Below the pieces are notes generated by a model. The model was not told the DNA's origin. It saw only the letters and a program-made list of their open reading frames with translations, and made no database searches. Below, piece after piece: positions 56,501 through 63,967 of a stretch of 64,000 nucleotides of DNA. The stretch comes from Perognathus longimembris pacificus (Eukaryota > Chordata > Mammalia > Rodentia > Heteromyidae): assembly GCF_023159225.1 (NCBI RefSeq), contig NC_063166.1, positions 75,394,575 through 75,458,574 of the forward strand, given 5' to 3'. Every line of letters starts with the position of its first letter. The first letter of the stretch is position 1. Both the position numbers and the translations under genes were made by a program.

Positions 56501-59500
56501 TCTCTTTTTTACAGTCTGTGTCCCGTTTTTCCACATGATCTATCAAGGATCAACCTCCCCTATTTGAAAGCTGGTGAAATCCATTGCCCTTTCCATGATG
56601 GTATCAAGTGTGGGTGTGGTTAGGGATATAGATGTGGGGTGGAGAGAGCAGAAGGGAGGGTGGAGAGACGTCAGAGGTTGAACTCAGGGCCTCAATTGTG
56701 ACTCCACTTTCTTGATCACAACCAGCGCTCTACCACTTGGAACCATGCATTGAACATCTATCTGTTGTGTTATTTTGTCTCTTGATATTTATATTTTTTG
56801 TTGTTGATGTTGTTTTTGCCAGTCCTGGGCCTTGGACTCGGGACCTGAGTACTGTCCCTGGCTTCTTTTTGCTCAAGGCTAGCACTCTACCACTTGAGCC
56901 ACAGCACCATTTCTGGCTGTTTTCTATATATGTGGTGCTGGGGAATTGAACCCAGGGCTTCATGTATACAAGGCAAGCACTCTTGCCACTAGGCCATATT
57001 CCAAGCCCCTATTTATATTTTTTGTAGTGTAGATCATGGTGATTTTATAGGATCACTTCTCAGTTTGGGTTTATCTGAGTGTCCTTATTTTTTCCAATGA
57101 TCAGGGTGTGTGATAACCTAGCTGTCCCTCAGCAAAAATGTACACACAACATGTCCTTGTGTGTTAGCAGGGAAGTCTTGTGACCACCTGGCCCTCAGAG
57201 CCCACTGAGATCAAGATAGAGGAGGGCAGTGAGGAGGAGGCAGCTGCCGTTGCCCCTTGTTTAAAGCAGGAGTCTGTCCCTGTGGAGCTGAGTGGGACTG
57301 ACACACCGGAGCCCTTGGAAGCATTCCCCAAGTCTGAAGACCAGGAAGATTCTTCCACAGAAACGAGCCTGCCCTACAAGTGGGTGGTGGAGGCAGCCAA
57401 CCTTCTCATCCCTGCTGTGGGTTCCAGTCTCTCTGAAGCCCTCGACCTCATTGAGTCGGTACGTTGGTCACAGCTCTTCCCAGTGGGCACCAAAGCCCTT
57501 GCTCCCTCTCTCTCCAACATGGAGTCCTTCATTTGTAGACATGTGTCTTTTTGTTACTCCTGTTTATTGACCAGTGTGAGTTACCTGGCCCTGAGCAGGG
57601 GCTGTGGTCACTGCATGCAGTCTGCCCTCAGAAGCTCCCAGTATGAGCAGCAGAGGTGTTTGAAACAGCTCTGGTTCATGTGTACAACACAGGGTGAAGT
57701 GAATAGCCTGCCGTAGGAGGGCACTGCACTATTGTCAAGGGTGATGAGCTGTAATGGCACTGTAGTATGTGGTGCTACATGGTTAGATAATCCCTGGGGA
57801 AGGGACCCAGGAAGTGACTGGTTCTATAGTGACAAGTGTTTTGCTACTCAGGGTGAGTAGACTGTGTACTAACCGTCCCACACAGTGCAGGTTGTGCTCC
57901 TTTTTCATGGGTGCTCCTTGGAGCTGGCCCCTTAGTATGAGTGACACCCAGATCTGATCTGCACTAGCTTAGAGTCAGGCCAGCTCTCTGGCCCAGAGCT
58001 CAGGCTCTTTTCATAATTACCTTACATCCCCACCACTGAGGGTGGTTGCTTCATTGGCAGGAACTTGGTTTCTCCCCCATGATGTCTGCTCGTCCTTACA
58101 AGATGTGAGATGTGGCCAGCTCTGGACAGGCCTTAGCATTGAATTGTCCCAGGCTCTGGCAAGTCCAGAAGACCAGTGTCTCATCACTAGAATCCACCCA
58201 GGGCCACACTTCTAAGACCAAAGAGGATCACTATTTCCAGCAGCCTTTGAACTTGCATTGTGATTTTTCTGGGTAAAACTGGATGCCTCTCAGGTTTGTT
58301 AGAAGCTCTGTGCAGGTTCCTTGCTTAAGAAGCTGGAAAAGTCACGCTGCCCAAGCAAGGCTAGTGTAGGTGTTAGAAACAACCTACGAACTGTCCTTGC
58401 TTGGGGGGCAGGCACTGTTTCTTCCACCATGCTGTGTCTTGATCTATTAGAAGCACATGTGAATAGACCCAGAAACTGAGGGAGCTCCCGAGTGATTTGC
58501 CCTGGTAGACCATGTTTGACACTTGTACGTTTCCTTTAATGTCTGAGCCTGAACTTAGGAGCAGAGTGATTTCTAACTTGGCTCTCTGGGTAGGACCCTG
58601 ATGCTTGGTGTGACTTGAGTAAATTTGACCTTCCTGAGGAGCCCTCTGCAGAGGGCAGCATTAACAGCAGCCTGGAGCACCCTGAAACATCACAGCAGCA
58701 GCAGGTATTGCCAGTTTGCCAGCCCACCACACCGGGGCCCAGTGTGACTGAGTACCGCCTGGATGGCCACACCATCTCTGACTTGAGCCGTAGCAGCCGT
58801 GGTGAGCTGATCCCCATCTCCCCCAACACTGAAGTTGGGGGCTTGGGCATCGGCACGCCACCCTCAGTGCTCAAGAGGCAGAAGAAGCGACGTGTGGCTT
58901 TGTCCCCGGTCACAGAGAACAGTGCCAGCATGTCCTTTGTGGACTCCTGTAACAGCATCACCCCCAAGAGCACACCCGTCAAGACCCTGCCCTTCTCACC
59001 CTCCCAGGTGTGTGAACCTCTCTGACTGATCATCGGGTTCCATTCATTTAGACACCTAGTGCCCAGAACACATTGTTCAGCCAGGCTTCATTGAGTTCGC
59101 ACTGTGGGCCTGCTCCTGCTTCCTTTAACTTACACCATGGCAGCAGCACCATTCATCAGAAGGCTCAGATAGTGTGATACGTAGTACGAGGGGAAAGGCT
59201 TATGGTGCTGTGCCTGCCACTAGCTGGAACTTGGGGGAAGAAAAGCAGCTTGCATTGGAAGCAGCAAGTGGTCTCTGCACAGTGATGGGGGCAGAAGTCT
59301 TGGCCAGGCAGGCACAGCAACTCCTTGAGGCAGTGGCCAGTGCTGGGGAAAGGCTTCTCTGATCACCGGCTGGACTGGAGTGCACAAAGCTACGTAGGGA
59401 CAGCCAGTGCTATATCCTCAGTGGAGCTCTGTAATGCATATGCGGGAGCTAGGCAGGGCACGGGAGGAGCTCTGTCTTCCTGGAGAGCATGATAGGGAGC

Positions 59501-62500
59501 AGGATCTCCTTTCCTCCATGGCCGATATGGGAACATAGAGTATAGGGAGGGGTGGGAGGTGGGGTGGGGGTGGGGCACACCTTAGAGATATTATGGGTCA
59601 CCTAGGGTCATGTACTTCCCTGAGTCTGTGTGAAGATTGGCTGCAGCCTGGTCCTGCATCTCCCATGTCCTTAGTGGAGGCTCTGGTTTTTGTTGGGTCT
59701 GCCTCTCCTGTGAGGTTCTGGCTATGACAGAAAACTAGCCTCAGTAGTGGCATGTTGGGATGAAGGTCATCTTCTTTGGAGGGATTGGGGTGGCTCTTGG
59801 GTTTTCTGAGAAGACTGTCAGTTTGCTAGGGCCACCATACCAGTACTGTGGGCTAGGTGACTTGGGCGACAGGAATGTATTCTCACAACTGTGGAGATTT
59901 GAAGCCCAAGATCAAGGTGTTAGTAGCCCGAGTTCCTCTGAAGCTTCTTTCCTGAGGCTTCACTTGGTCATTTAAGTAACTGTGTCCTAATCTCTTACCT
60001 TTTGTAAGACCACCTCTGTGGTGTAAATCTCCTAAGGACTTTAGTCCCTGGGTTTGGGCCCACCCTAATGACTTCATTTCAAATTGCTTACCTGGGGCTG
60101 GGAATATGGCCTAGTGGCAAGAGTGCTTGCCTTGTATACATGAAGCCCAGGGTTCGATTCCCCAGCCCCACATATATAGAAAACAGCCAGAAGTGGCGCT
60201 GTGGCTCAAGTGGCAGAGTGCTAGCCTTGAGCAAAAAGAAGCCAGGGACAGTGCTCAGGTCCTGAGTCCAAGGCCCAGGACTTGCAAAAAGTAAATAAAT
60301 AAATAAAAGAAAATAAAAATCAAATTGCTTACCTTGTTAAAGTCTCCCTCTTCAAATACAGCTCCACCCTGAGGGCTGGGGGTTAGTAACTTCAGTACAG
60401 GTATCTGAGAAGGGCTCCTGGTGAGGACTGCTGGCTGGAGAAGGAAATCAGCTCTCTGAATGATGGGTGGGGTGGCTGGCTCTGTCCCAGAGGCCTGCTT
60501 TGGGCGGTAGGCCTGAGGCTGTAGGCCTGCGCCCAGCAGTATCTACATCACCTTCGGAGCATGAGCAGTGTCACTGTGTCCTGTGCTTCCATAGGTCAGT
60601 TAAGAGGTACTTTTATTTCCTTTAGACAAGAGCTATCTCAGTGCTAGAATGGACATACCTACTTGGTGGGCTCCTGTCCATCACTCTAGCTGTTTGTTAG
60701 TGCCCCACAAGTCAGGGGAGACCTCAGCCTCACAGAGTAGATGTTTTGAGAGGGGCTCCTAAGCGTCTCTTCTATGCTTACTTATGTAAGCTTCTTTGTC
60801 TTATGTTGTCTCTTTGCCTGGCAGTTTCTGAACTTTTGGAACAAACAGGATACCCTAGAGCTGGAGAGCCCCTCGCTAACTTCCACTCCAGTGTGCAGCC
60901 AGAAGGTGGTGGTCACCACACCCCTGCACCGGGACAAGACACCCCTGCACCAGAAGCATGCCGCGTAAGTACAGTGACCCCGCTCTACCTCTAATGGGAA
61001 GAGACCTGGGGAAAACAACTTAGGAGCACATTCTCCTTGCTAGTCACCACAACTCTTCATTTCTGTCAGTATCCTACTGCATTCCCTTCTTTGTTTTCAG
61101 TTTTTAATTTGATAGTTTTGTAATCTCAGGAACAGAGTCCAGATTGTCACACACCAAAACAAACTCCAGAACCTCCTCCCTTTTATAAGTGCTAAGTGCC
61201 TATCCATTCCATTTGAGCAGGAAGGTAGCCCTGGCCTGTTGGCCCCTGGGCTTTGATCCTGTCTTGGGAGTTAGAGCACACTGGTTCTCCCATGGCCTGT
61301 TGGCAGCCGCTTGCTTTTTTGAAGGGTTTCAGTAATATGTTCACATCCTTGTTAGGTTGTGTGACTGAATTCCAAATAGTTGCTTCACTGCTCCTCTGCT
61401 GACTGGTTTTGCCGCAGGAGAAGTATTCCTGTTACTCCATAAGTATGATCTGTGTTCAGAAATTTATTTAGTCCCCTGCAATGGAGAACCAATATATACC
61501 TGCAAAATTAAGAAAAGTAAGGGAAGTGTGGTGGGTTGGGAGGGATAGATGAGAATGATGAAAGGGGAGCATTGATCAAAATGCATTTCTGTATTCATCT
61601 ACTGCTTTGTAAAATGGCAATTCCTTTGTACAACTAAAGATAATAAAATGTTAAAAAAAATTTTTTTAAAGAATAAAATAGCTGGGCACCAGTGGCTCAT
61701 TTCTGTAATCCTAGCTAGCTACTCAGGAGACTGAGATCTGAGGATTATGGTTGCAAGCCAGCCCAAATAAGTCTATGACTCTTATTATCTCCAGTTAATC
61801 ATAGGAAAAGCCCAAAGTGGAGTTGTGGCTCAAGTGGTAGGAGTACACTAGCCTTGAGCAGAAGAAAGTCAGAAACAGCACTCAGACCCCAAGTTCAAGC
61901 CTCAGGACCAGCAATAATAGTAATAAATAATAGTAATTATGGCATTAGCCAGGCCAGTGTTTGGAGTGAATGGGGTGGAGAGAAGAGCAGAACATGGTGA
62001 TTAAGAGGAGCCTAAGCTCCTGTAATATCACAGAGCTCCAAGGTTATGCTGTTTCAGAAGAGCAGGTTAAAGTTGAGTTATTTTCTGGGTTGGGCAGTTT
62101 CCCAGAGTTCTTCTCAGCATTCAGGTGAGGGCTGTACTTTCTGAGGTTTAGTCTCTTCCCATGGTTTCTTAATAACTACAGCTGGATACAGATCTTGAGC
62201 GAGAATAGTTGTGACTCAAACAGTAGTCAGGGCTTTGTTTTCTCAGAAGTATTTATGTTGTGGACAGTTCCCTTATCTATCTAGCGGCTTTTTCCCTCCC
62301 CAGTCCTGGGAATGTGGCTTAGTGGTAGAGTGCTCGCCTAGCATGCATGAAGCTCTACCTTTCTTTATGGGAGTTTTTTTGTTTTTGTTTTTGTTTTGTC
62401 TGGACCCTTGTAGATTTTTTTCCCTTTTAGTTATTTTTCACATTTGCCAAGCTTTATGTAGGTATGGTATTTCTATTAACTTTCTTTTTGTAACTCCCTT

Positions 62501-63967
62501 CTCCGTCTTCATATTCCAGTTTACCCATTTTAAGTCCCTTCTTTGACCTCTGCAAGAAAAATCATGGGATTGTTTCTTTGATTTGACAGCTTGATTTTCT
62601 ACAGATGCCTATTTAGCCCTTTGACTTCCAGAATTGTATTTTTCTTTTTCCAAGAAATCTTCCACGTTCCTTTCCATGACAAGTTCCTGAGGTTTGTTTG
62701 TTTTTCAGTGCAGGGGATGGAACCCAGGACCTCGTGAATGCTAGGCAAGTGCTCTACCACTGAACCATATCCCAGCCTCTTCCTGAGTTTTCTAAAGTAC
62801 TTGGTCTTATGATGCTGTAGATAAGAGGCTCTGGAGTTTTTCTCTTGTCCCCATCCCCCACCTCCCAGTTGCTTAATGGAGTTGTATTTTCCCTTTGAGC
62901 TGTGGTCTGAACTAAGGTGTTTATTTACTTGTGTTTTCTTCTTTACTGGTTCTCCCTTTGGGGAGGGTGAATCCCTGTGGGAGATAACAAGGGTTGGGAA
63001 GAGATTTTATAGTTCACTGCTTAATCTCTAGATCCCAAAGAAGTAAAATGGTATGTCCTTGTTCTAGCTTTTTATCTCCCTGTGGAATGGTAGAGGACTG
63101 GCAAGGTATCTGGGAGTTGGCCTCCGTTCCCAGTGTCCTTGAGGAGTGGTGTGCCCCCGCACTGCTCTGGTGATACCTTGAAAGTTAGCTGAGAAGCATC
63201 TCTAGGTGACCAAGCCCAAGTAGGCCCTCACAGGGGTCATGTTTCGGGATCTGTTAGCAGAGCTACAGTTTGCCACAGCACTAAGCCCTAACACTCTGGT
63301 ACACTGTTTCTGCTTCTTCCCGCTTCCCAGGGAGCTTTTCTGTTGCAGGCTAAATGCACGGGAATGTTTGTATCTGCTAGAAGAGGCTCCGATGCTGCTT
63401 TTGGGCCAGGCTGCTTCCATGTTTCATGTCTCTTCTACCTTTCTGCCAGCACTGGGATGATTTGAGGAGCTCTTGCTCCTGAGCCTGCTCACCATGCACT
63501 CTGGAGAGAGGCAGTGTAGGGCTGACCTTCCTGGATCTCTCCCACCCCTCACTGGCTCTGAAGCACAGCCACATGTGCCTTGCGTCTGGAATATCTCTGG
63601 TTGAGTCTAACTATGACTGAGCAGCATTCTCTTTCACCATGGGCAGGGTGGGCTCCTCTTTCTTGTCCTTTCTGTTACTGAGAACAGCTCTTTCTCTGGG
63701 CCCCTGATTGTATTTGGGAATAAGGCAGAGGGGTGGGGTGTTGTATTAGTGCAACGGGAAGAGCCCTCATGTGTGGTGCTTTCTAACCCTGGGCCTGGAG
63801 TTGGAGGGAAGGAAAGTGGGAGCCTGCCCTCTCCTGTTGGTGAGCCGCTTCCTTCGGTGCCTAGCAGGTTTGTAACCCCAGATCAGAAGTACTCCATGGA
63901 CAACACTCCCCACACGCCAACCCCGTTCAAGAATGCCCTGGAGAAGTACGGACCACTGAAACCTCTG
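36434..63967 (+). CDS. MYBL2: MYBL2 (B-Myb), exons 1-10; continues past the window
   Basis: B-Myb is the proliferation-linked Myb factor that binds DNA and works with MuvB at S/G2-M promoters in the nucleus. Joining 36434-36453, 40362-40455, 47443-47514, 48235-48327, 50060-50280, 52847-53033, 57171-57458, 58594-59007, 60825-60964 and 63868-63967 gives 543 open codons. Three Myb repeats show the spaced tryptophans: R1 W34, W54, W73; R2 W86, W106, W125; R3 W138, W157, W176. Then come the acidic central region (230-325), a basic NLS-like KRQKKRR in exon 8, many SP/TP cyclin-CDK sites, and the [10 protein letters not shown] block that starts the conserved Myb C-terminal domain. Human MYBL2 is about 700 residues with 14 exons (recalled), so roughly 160 residues including the MuvB-binding segment are missing. 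No stop or frameshift seen. Confidence 0.97.
37700..37790 (+). mobile_element. MIR fragment
   Basis: GTGAGCCTCAGTTTCCACAT-GTCAAATGGG is the MIR core. Confidence 0.55.
37968..38165 (-). mobile_element. IDL-Geo SINE
   Basis: A perfect 14-bp TSD AAGCCAAAACAATT (37954-37967 and 38166-38179), although the body is diverged. Confidence 0.88.
38728..38954 (+). mobile_element. IDL-Geo SINE, young subfamily
   Basis: A perfect 16-bp TSD AGAAAAAGCCTCCACA (38712-38727 and 38955-38970). Confidence 0.93.
39145..39225 (-). mobile_element. ID-type SINE remnant
   Basis: GGGAACCAAACCCAGGGCTT ... GTTGCTGAGCCAAA. Confidence 0.55.
39285..39525 (+). mobile_element. B1-Geo SINE
   Basis: Forward copy with a short CA-rich tail. 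Confidence 0.8.
39609..39816 (+). mobile_element. IDL-Geo SINE
   Basis: Diverged complete copy; aged TSD AATCACTGGG / AGTCACTGGGG. Confidence 0.8.
39820..39990 (-). mobile_element. ID-type plus B1-like SINE remnant
   Basis: Reverse ID core to about 39860, then a B1 end AAGTTACAGGTGTGTACTAC. Confidence 0.55.
39995..40218 (-). mobile_element. B1-Geo SINE
   Basis: Complete reverse copy ending about 145 bp upstream of MYBL2 exon 2. Confidence 0.8.
40362..40455 (+). CDS. MYBL2: MYBL2 exon 2
   Basis: Encodes 7-38 ([14 protein letters not shown], then CKVKWTHEE, start of R1). Codon 7 reads GGT (Gly); human and mouse have Cys as I recall. Donor GAG|GTGAGC. Confidence 0.93.
40456..41178 (+). other. 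MYBL2 intron 2, 5' part: nothing recognised
   Basis: No SINE and no supported frame; mixed-composition unique sequence. Confidence 0.5.
41179..41385 (+). mobile_element. IDL-Geo SINE
   Basis: Aged TSD GAGTTCAGCCA / GAGTTCAACCA flanks a complete copy. Confidence 0.82.
41401..41510. repeat. Compound TG / TCTG / TC microsatellite
   Basis: (TG)n, then (TCTG)n to 41460, then about 19 TC units, then TGTG. Confidence 0.95.
41512..42036 (-). mobile_element. B1-Geo SINE split by a solo LTR
   Basis: The Geo half and the hinge TTTTCTGGTGGT lie left of 41603; the B1 half resumes after 41924 (TTTCTTGCCCAAGCTGACTT). Confidence 0.75.
41603..41919 (-). mobile_element. Solo LTR of an endogenous retrovirus (317 bp)
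   Basis: Ends are TG...CA (TGTTAGG ... CCTTACA on the plus strand) and a perfect 5-bp TSD GTGGT lies at 41598-41602 and 41920-41924. Read on the minus strand it has AATAAA (plus-strand TTTATT at 41672-41677) followed by an R/U5-like end. No gag, pol or env sequence is present. The class II-like (ERVK) assignment rests on TSD length and end layout only. Confidence 0.82.
42045..42135 (-). mobile_element. B1-like SINE remnant
   Basis: CATGAGTAGCTAGGATTATA end motif. Confidence 0.5.
42300..42730 (-). mobile_element. B1-Geo SINE split by an IDL-Geo
   Basis: Geo part and hinge up to 42439, B1 remainder after 42666. Confidence 0.72.
42440..42665 (-). mobile_element. IDL-Geo SINE, young subfamily
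   Basis: TSD TTACTTAGG plus T-run on both sides (42423 and 42666). Confidence 0.9.
42734..42990 (-). mobile_element. Retroelement 3' end, L1-like
   Basis: On the minus strand it reads ...CTGTACATCACCTTTGTAGT followed by AATAAA and an A-rich end. Shares GTTACATAAGTCAGGTAA with 55786-55803. L1 origin is inferred. Confidence 0.5.
43095..43376 (-). mobile_element. B1-dID type SINE, diverged
   Basis: tRNA-like end (ACCACTGAGCCATACCTCTA) and a B1 end (GATATGAGCCACTGTGCCCA). Confidence 0.6.
43380..43493 (-). mobile_element. B1-like SINE remnant
   Basis: GTAGCTAGAGTCACAGACGT-GAGCCACCAG. Confidence 0.6.
43672..43875 (-). mobile_element. IDL-Geo SINE
   Basis: Complete reverse copy; its tail joins a TA run. 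Confidence 0.82.
43880..43960 (-). mobile_element. ID-type SINE remnant
   Basis: T-tail, then AGGATTAAACCCAGGTCATA and CACTGAGCTATTACCCCCA. Confidence 0.5.
44092..44331 (-). mobile_element. B1-Geo SINE next to a short forward B1 piece
   Basis: A forward B1 fragment (44092-44160) abuts a reverse B1-Geo whose Geo half is partly deleted. Confidence 0.6.
44375..44620 (+). other. Possible 3' end of a processed retrocopy, source unknown
   Basis: AATAAA near 44578 is followed 17 bp later by ten A residues, as in a retroposed mRNA. I find no TSD and do not recognise the parent. Confidence 0.3.
44830..45240 (-). mobile_element. L2-like fragment
   Basis: AGAGGGCCTTAAATGATGGG, TGACTGCAGGAGCCTGATTA and similar pieces follow the same consensus as 15165-15465. 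Confidence 0.45.
45292..45513 (-). mobile_element. IDL-Geo SINE
   Basis: Complete; a small TATTTATT insertion between the halves. Confidence 0.83.
45711..45955 (-). mobile_element. B1-Geo SINE
   Basis: Diverged reverse copy; end ATGGATGTGAGCCACAGGC. Confidence 0.72.
45960..46265 (-). mobile_element. ID-type SINE split by an IDL-Geo
   Basis: T-tail and AGGACTCAAACTCAGTGCCT at left, AACGGAGCCATGACCCCCAA at right. Confidence 0.6.
46018..46203 (-). mobile_element. IDL-Geo SINE
   Basis: Flanked by GTGCCTGATTCTTTTG and GTACCTGATTCTTTTG, an aged TSD within the older ID-type copy. Confidence 0.8.
46440..46644 (-). mobile_element. IDL-Geo SINE
   Basis: TTTGCTGGTTATTTT flanks both ends. Confidence 0.88.
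46691..46898 (-). mobile_element. IDL-Geo SINE
   Basis: TCAGAATATTTCTT flanks both ends (46671 and 46899). Confidence 0.88.
47016..47119 (-). pseudogene. U6 snRNA pseudogene
   Basis: The plus strand shows ATTGTTCCAATTTTAGTACA, AGGGGCCATGT and GCAAGCAC, the reverse complement of U6 in order over its whole length (about 104 nt). Changes throughout, including a lost piece after GGCCATG, make it a dead copy. No proximal promoter elements of a real U6 gene were seen. Confidence 0.88.
47120..47442 (+). other. MYBL2 intron 2, 3' end: nothing recognised
   Basis: Unique-looking sequence leading to the exon 3 acceptor TTGTCAG. Confidence 0.5.
47443..47514 (+). CDS. MYBL2: MYBL2 exon 3
   Basis: Encodes 39-62, the rest of R1 helix 1-2 ([18 protein letters not shown]). 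Preceded by a 7-kb repeat-filled intron. Donor CCT|GTGAGT. Confidence 0.95.
47515..48234 (+). other. MYBL2 intron 3: nothing recognised
   Basis: SINE-free 720-bp intron without a supported frame. Confidence 0.6.
48235..48327 (+). CDS. MYBL2: MYBL2 exon 4
   Basis: Encodes 63-93: the R1 recognition helix [19 protein letters not shown] and the R2 start [10 protein letters not shown]. Donor AAG|GTAACT. Confidence 0.95.
48624..48893 (-). mobile_element. B1-Geo SINE with a TG-rich tail tract
   Basis: A TG/CCATG tract (48624-48667) precedes a complete reverse copy. Confidence 0.75.
49243..49355 (+). mobile_element. B1-like SINE monomer
   Basis: GCACATACCTGTAATTACAG ... ACATAGCAAGATTTTGTCTC. Confidence 0.68.
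49356..50059 (+). other. MYBL2 intron 4, 3' part: nothing recognised
   Basis: No SINE or named repeat. Open frames on both strands are short and show no family features. Confidence 0.5.
50060..50280 (+). CDS. MYBL2: MYBL2 exon 5
   Basis: Encodes 94-166 and two bases of Arg167: the rest of R2 ([19 protein letters not shown]) and most of R3 ([20 protein letters not shown]). This is the DNA-contacting core. Confidence 0.96.
50583..50660 (-). mobile_element. B1-like SINE 5' piece
   Basis: TGCCTCAGCCTCCCAAGTGC-CGGGATTATAG. Confidence 0.65.
50684..50769 (+). mobile_element. Canonical ID element
   Basis: GGGGCTGGGGATTTAGCTCA and the B box AAGTTCGGTCCTC match the classic rodent ID/BC1 monomer. A perfect 13-bp TSD AAAAGAATTCTGG lies at 50671-50683 and 50770-50782. 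Confidence 0.9.
50888..51116 (-). mobile_element. B1-Geo SINE
   Basis: Geo half partly deleted; B1 half well kept (CTCAGCCTCCTGAGTAGCTA). Confidence 0.78.
51175..51392 (-). mobile_element. B1-Geo SINE
   Basis: Reverse copy with a TTTA-rich tail. Confidence 0.75.
51500..51605 (-). mobile_element. B1-like SINE remnant
   Basis: GTCCAGGTTGGTCTGTACCA ... ACATTCCTACATCACCAGG. Confidence 0.5.
51606..52846 (+). other. MYBL2 intron 5, 3' part: nothing recognised
   Basis: 1.2 kb without SINEs leading to the exon 6 acceptor CCCTGCAG. Confidence 0.5.
52847..53033 (+). CDS. MYBL2: MYBL2 exon 6
   Basis: Encodes 167-229: the R3 recognition helix [18 protein letters not shown], then GGFLSESKD and a linker. 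The last part is a 12-bp tandem repeat reading [11 protein letters not shown]. Donor CCG|GTAAGG. Confidence 0.94.
53330..53655 (+). mobile_element. B1 fragment followed by a B1-Geo SINE
   Basis: A short B1 piece (53330-53415) and a full B1-Geo (about 53425-53655). Confidence 0.72.
53656..53870 (+). mobile_element. Two tRNA-like right monomers in tandem
   Basis: GGAGGTATGGTTCAAATAGT and GAGACATGGCTCAAGTGGTT starts, each ending in a B-box-like AATTCAAGC or AATTTAAGC. They lack left halves and the Geo-specific middle. Confidence 0.62.
54118..54415 (+). mobile_element. IDL monomer, then a B1-Geo SINE
   Basis: Lone left monomer 54118-54205; B1-Geo 54232-54415 with a shortened Geo half. Confidence 0.68.
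54742..55092 (-). mobile_element. B1-Geo SINE split by an IDL-Geo
   Basis: The host resumes after the duplicated TTCTGGTAGTTTTTTT. Confidence 0.75.
54803..55016 (-). mobile_element. IDL-Geo SINE, young subfamily
   Basis: TTCTGGTAGTTTTTTT lies at about 54788 and 55017; the copy is nearly identical to those at 7969 and 42440. Confidence 0.92.
55285..55727 (+). mobile_element. B1-Geo SINE split by an IDL-Geo
   Basis: B1 half before 55384, remainder from about 55591 (GTCTGAGACTCTCATCTCCA). Confidence 0.75.
55384..55590 (+). mobile_element. IDL-Geo SINE
   Basis: AAAAGTCTGAGACT on both sides; long pure A-tail. Confidence 0.9.
55740..56000 (-). mobile_element. Retroelement 3' end, L1-like
   Basis: Homologous to 42734-42990 over AAAGGTGATRTA and GTTACATAAGTCAGGTAA, longer into GACAATGTCACCCCTTCCCT. 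Confidence 0.5.
56001..56677 (+). other. MYBL2 intron 6 stretch: unassigned
   Basis: GTGTGTGGTTAATTTTATGG near 56200 vaguely recalls a MaLR LTR start; too little to call. Nothing else seen. Confidence 0.3.
56678..56745 (-). mobile_element. Geo right-monomer fragment
   Basis: GTTGAACTCAGGGCCTCAAT ... CGCTCTACCACTTGGAACC. Confidence 0.5.
56802..57009 (-). mobile_element. IDL-Geo SINE
   Basis: A perfect 16-bp TSD TATTTATATTTTTTGT (56786-56801 and 57010-57025). Ends 161 bp upstream of exon 7. Confidence 0.92.
57171..57458 (+). CDS. MYBL2: MYBL2 exon 7
   Basis: Encodes 230-325: [20 protein letters not shown], acidic runs, then the conserved [19 protein letters not shown] and SEALDLIES. This is the transactivation region of the family. 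Donor TCG|GTACGT; the open frame that runs on into the intron is not coding. Confidence 0.95.
57459..58593 (+). other. MYBL2 intron 7: no repeat recognised
   Basis: The exon 7 frame stays open into this intron by chance to about 57716. The intron is free of SINEs. Confidence 0.55.
58594..59007 (+). CDS. MYBL2: MYBL2 exon 8
   Basis: Encodes 326-463: [20 protein letters not shown], the conserved [20 protein letters not shown] block, several SP/TP sites, and KRQKKRR (58872-58892), a likely nuclear localisation signal, followed by VALSP. Ends TLPFSPSQ. Confidence 0.96.
59008..59814 (+). other. MYBL2 intron 8, 5' part: nothing recognised
   Basis: SINE-free; a G-rich GGTGGGG tract lies at about 59545-59575. 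Confidence 0.5.
59815..60400 (+). mobile_element. Ancient eutherian repeat split by an IDL-Geo, family not named
   Basis: GGGCCCACCCTAATGACTTC, GAATGTATTCTCACAACTGT and AAGCCCAAGATCAAGGTGTT follow a common mammalian repeat whose name I am unsure of. It resumes after 60334. Confidence 0.5.
60094..60319 (+). mobile_element. IDL-Geo SINE
   Basis: A perfect 15-bp TSD TCAAATTGCTTACCT (60079-60093 and 60320-60334). Confidence 0.93.
60401..60824 (+). other. MYBL2 intron 8, 3' end: nothing recognised
   Basis: Ends with a good polypyrimidine tract and the exon 9 acceptor TGGCAG. Confidence 0.5.
60825..60964 (+). CDS. MYBL2: MYBL2 exon 9
   Basis: Encodes 464-509 ([39 protein letters not shown]), the start of the conserved Myb C-terminal domain, and two bases of codon 510. 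Confidence 0.96.
61440..61672 (+). mobile_element. Retroelement 3' end, L1-like
   Basis: CCTTTGTACAACTAAAGATA then AATAAAATGTT and an A-run. Similar layout to the reverse copies at 42734 and 55740 but a different sequence. Confidence 0.45.
61678..61925 (+). mobile_element. B1-Geo SINE
   Basis: AGCTGGGCACCAGTGGCTCA is a well kept B1-Geo start; the tail is a TAA-rich run. Confidence 0.83.
62300..62355 (+). mobile_element. IDL/ID 5' fragment
   Basis: GGGAATGTGGCTTAGTGGTA-GAGTGCTCGCC; breaks off before the B box. Confidence 0.55.
62356..63867 (+). other. MYBL2 intron 9, 3' part: one ID-type remnant, otherwise nothing
   Basis: A reverse ID-type piece lies at about 62700-62780. The last 1.1 kb before exon 10 is SINE-free. 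Confidence 0.5.
63868..63967 (+). CDS. MYBL2: MYBL2 exon 10
   Basis: Encodes 510-543 ([30 protein letters not shown]) with TP phosphorylation sites. Donor CTG|GTATGT, 33 bp from the window edge. Confidence 0.95.

Noticed and set aside
57459..57716. Extension of the MYBL2 exon 7 frame
   Set aside because: A consensus donor at 57459 and the in-phase acceptor at 58594 restore the conserved protein; the read-through part has no Myb similarity.
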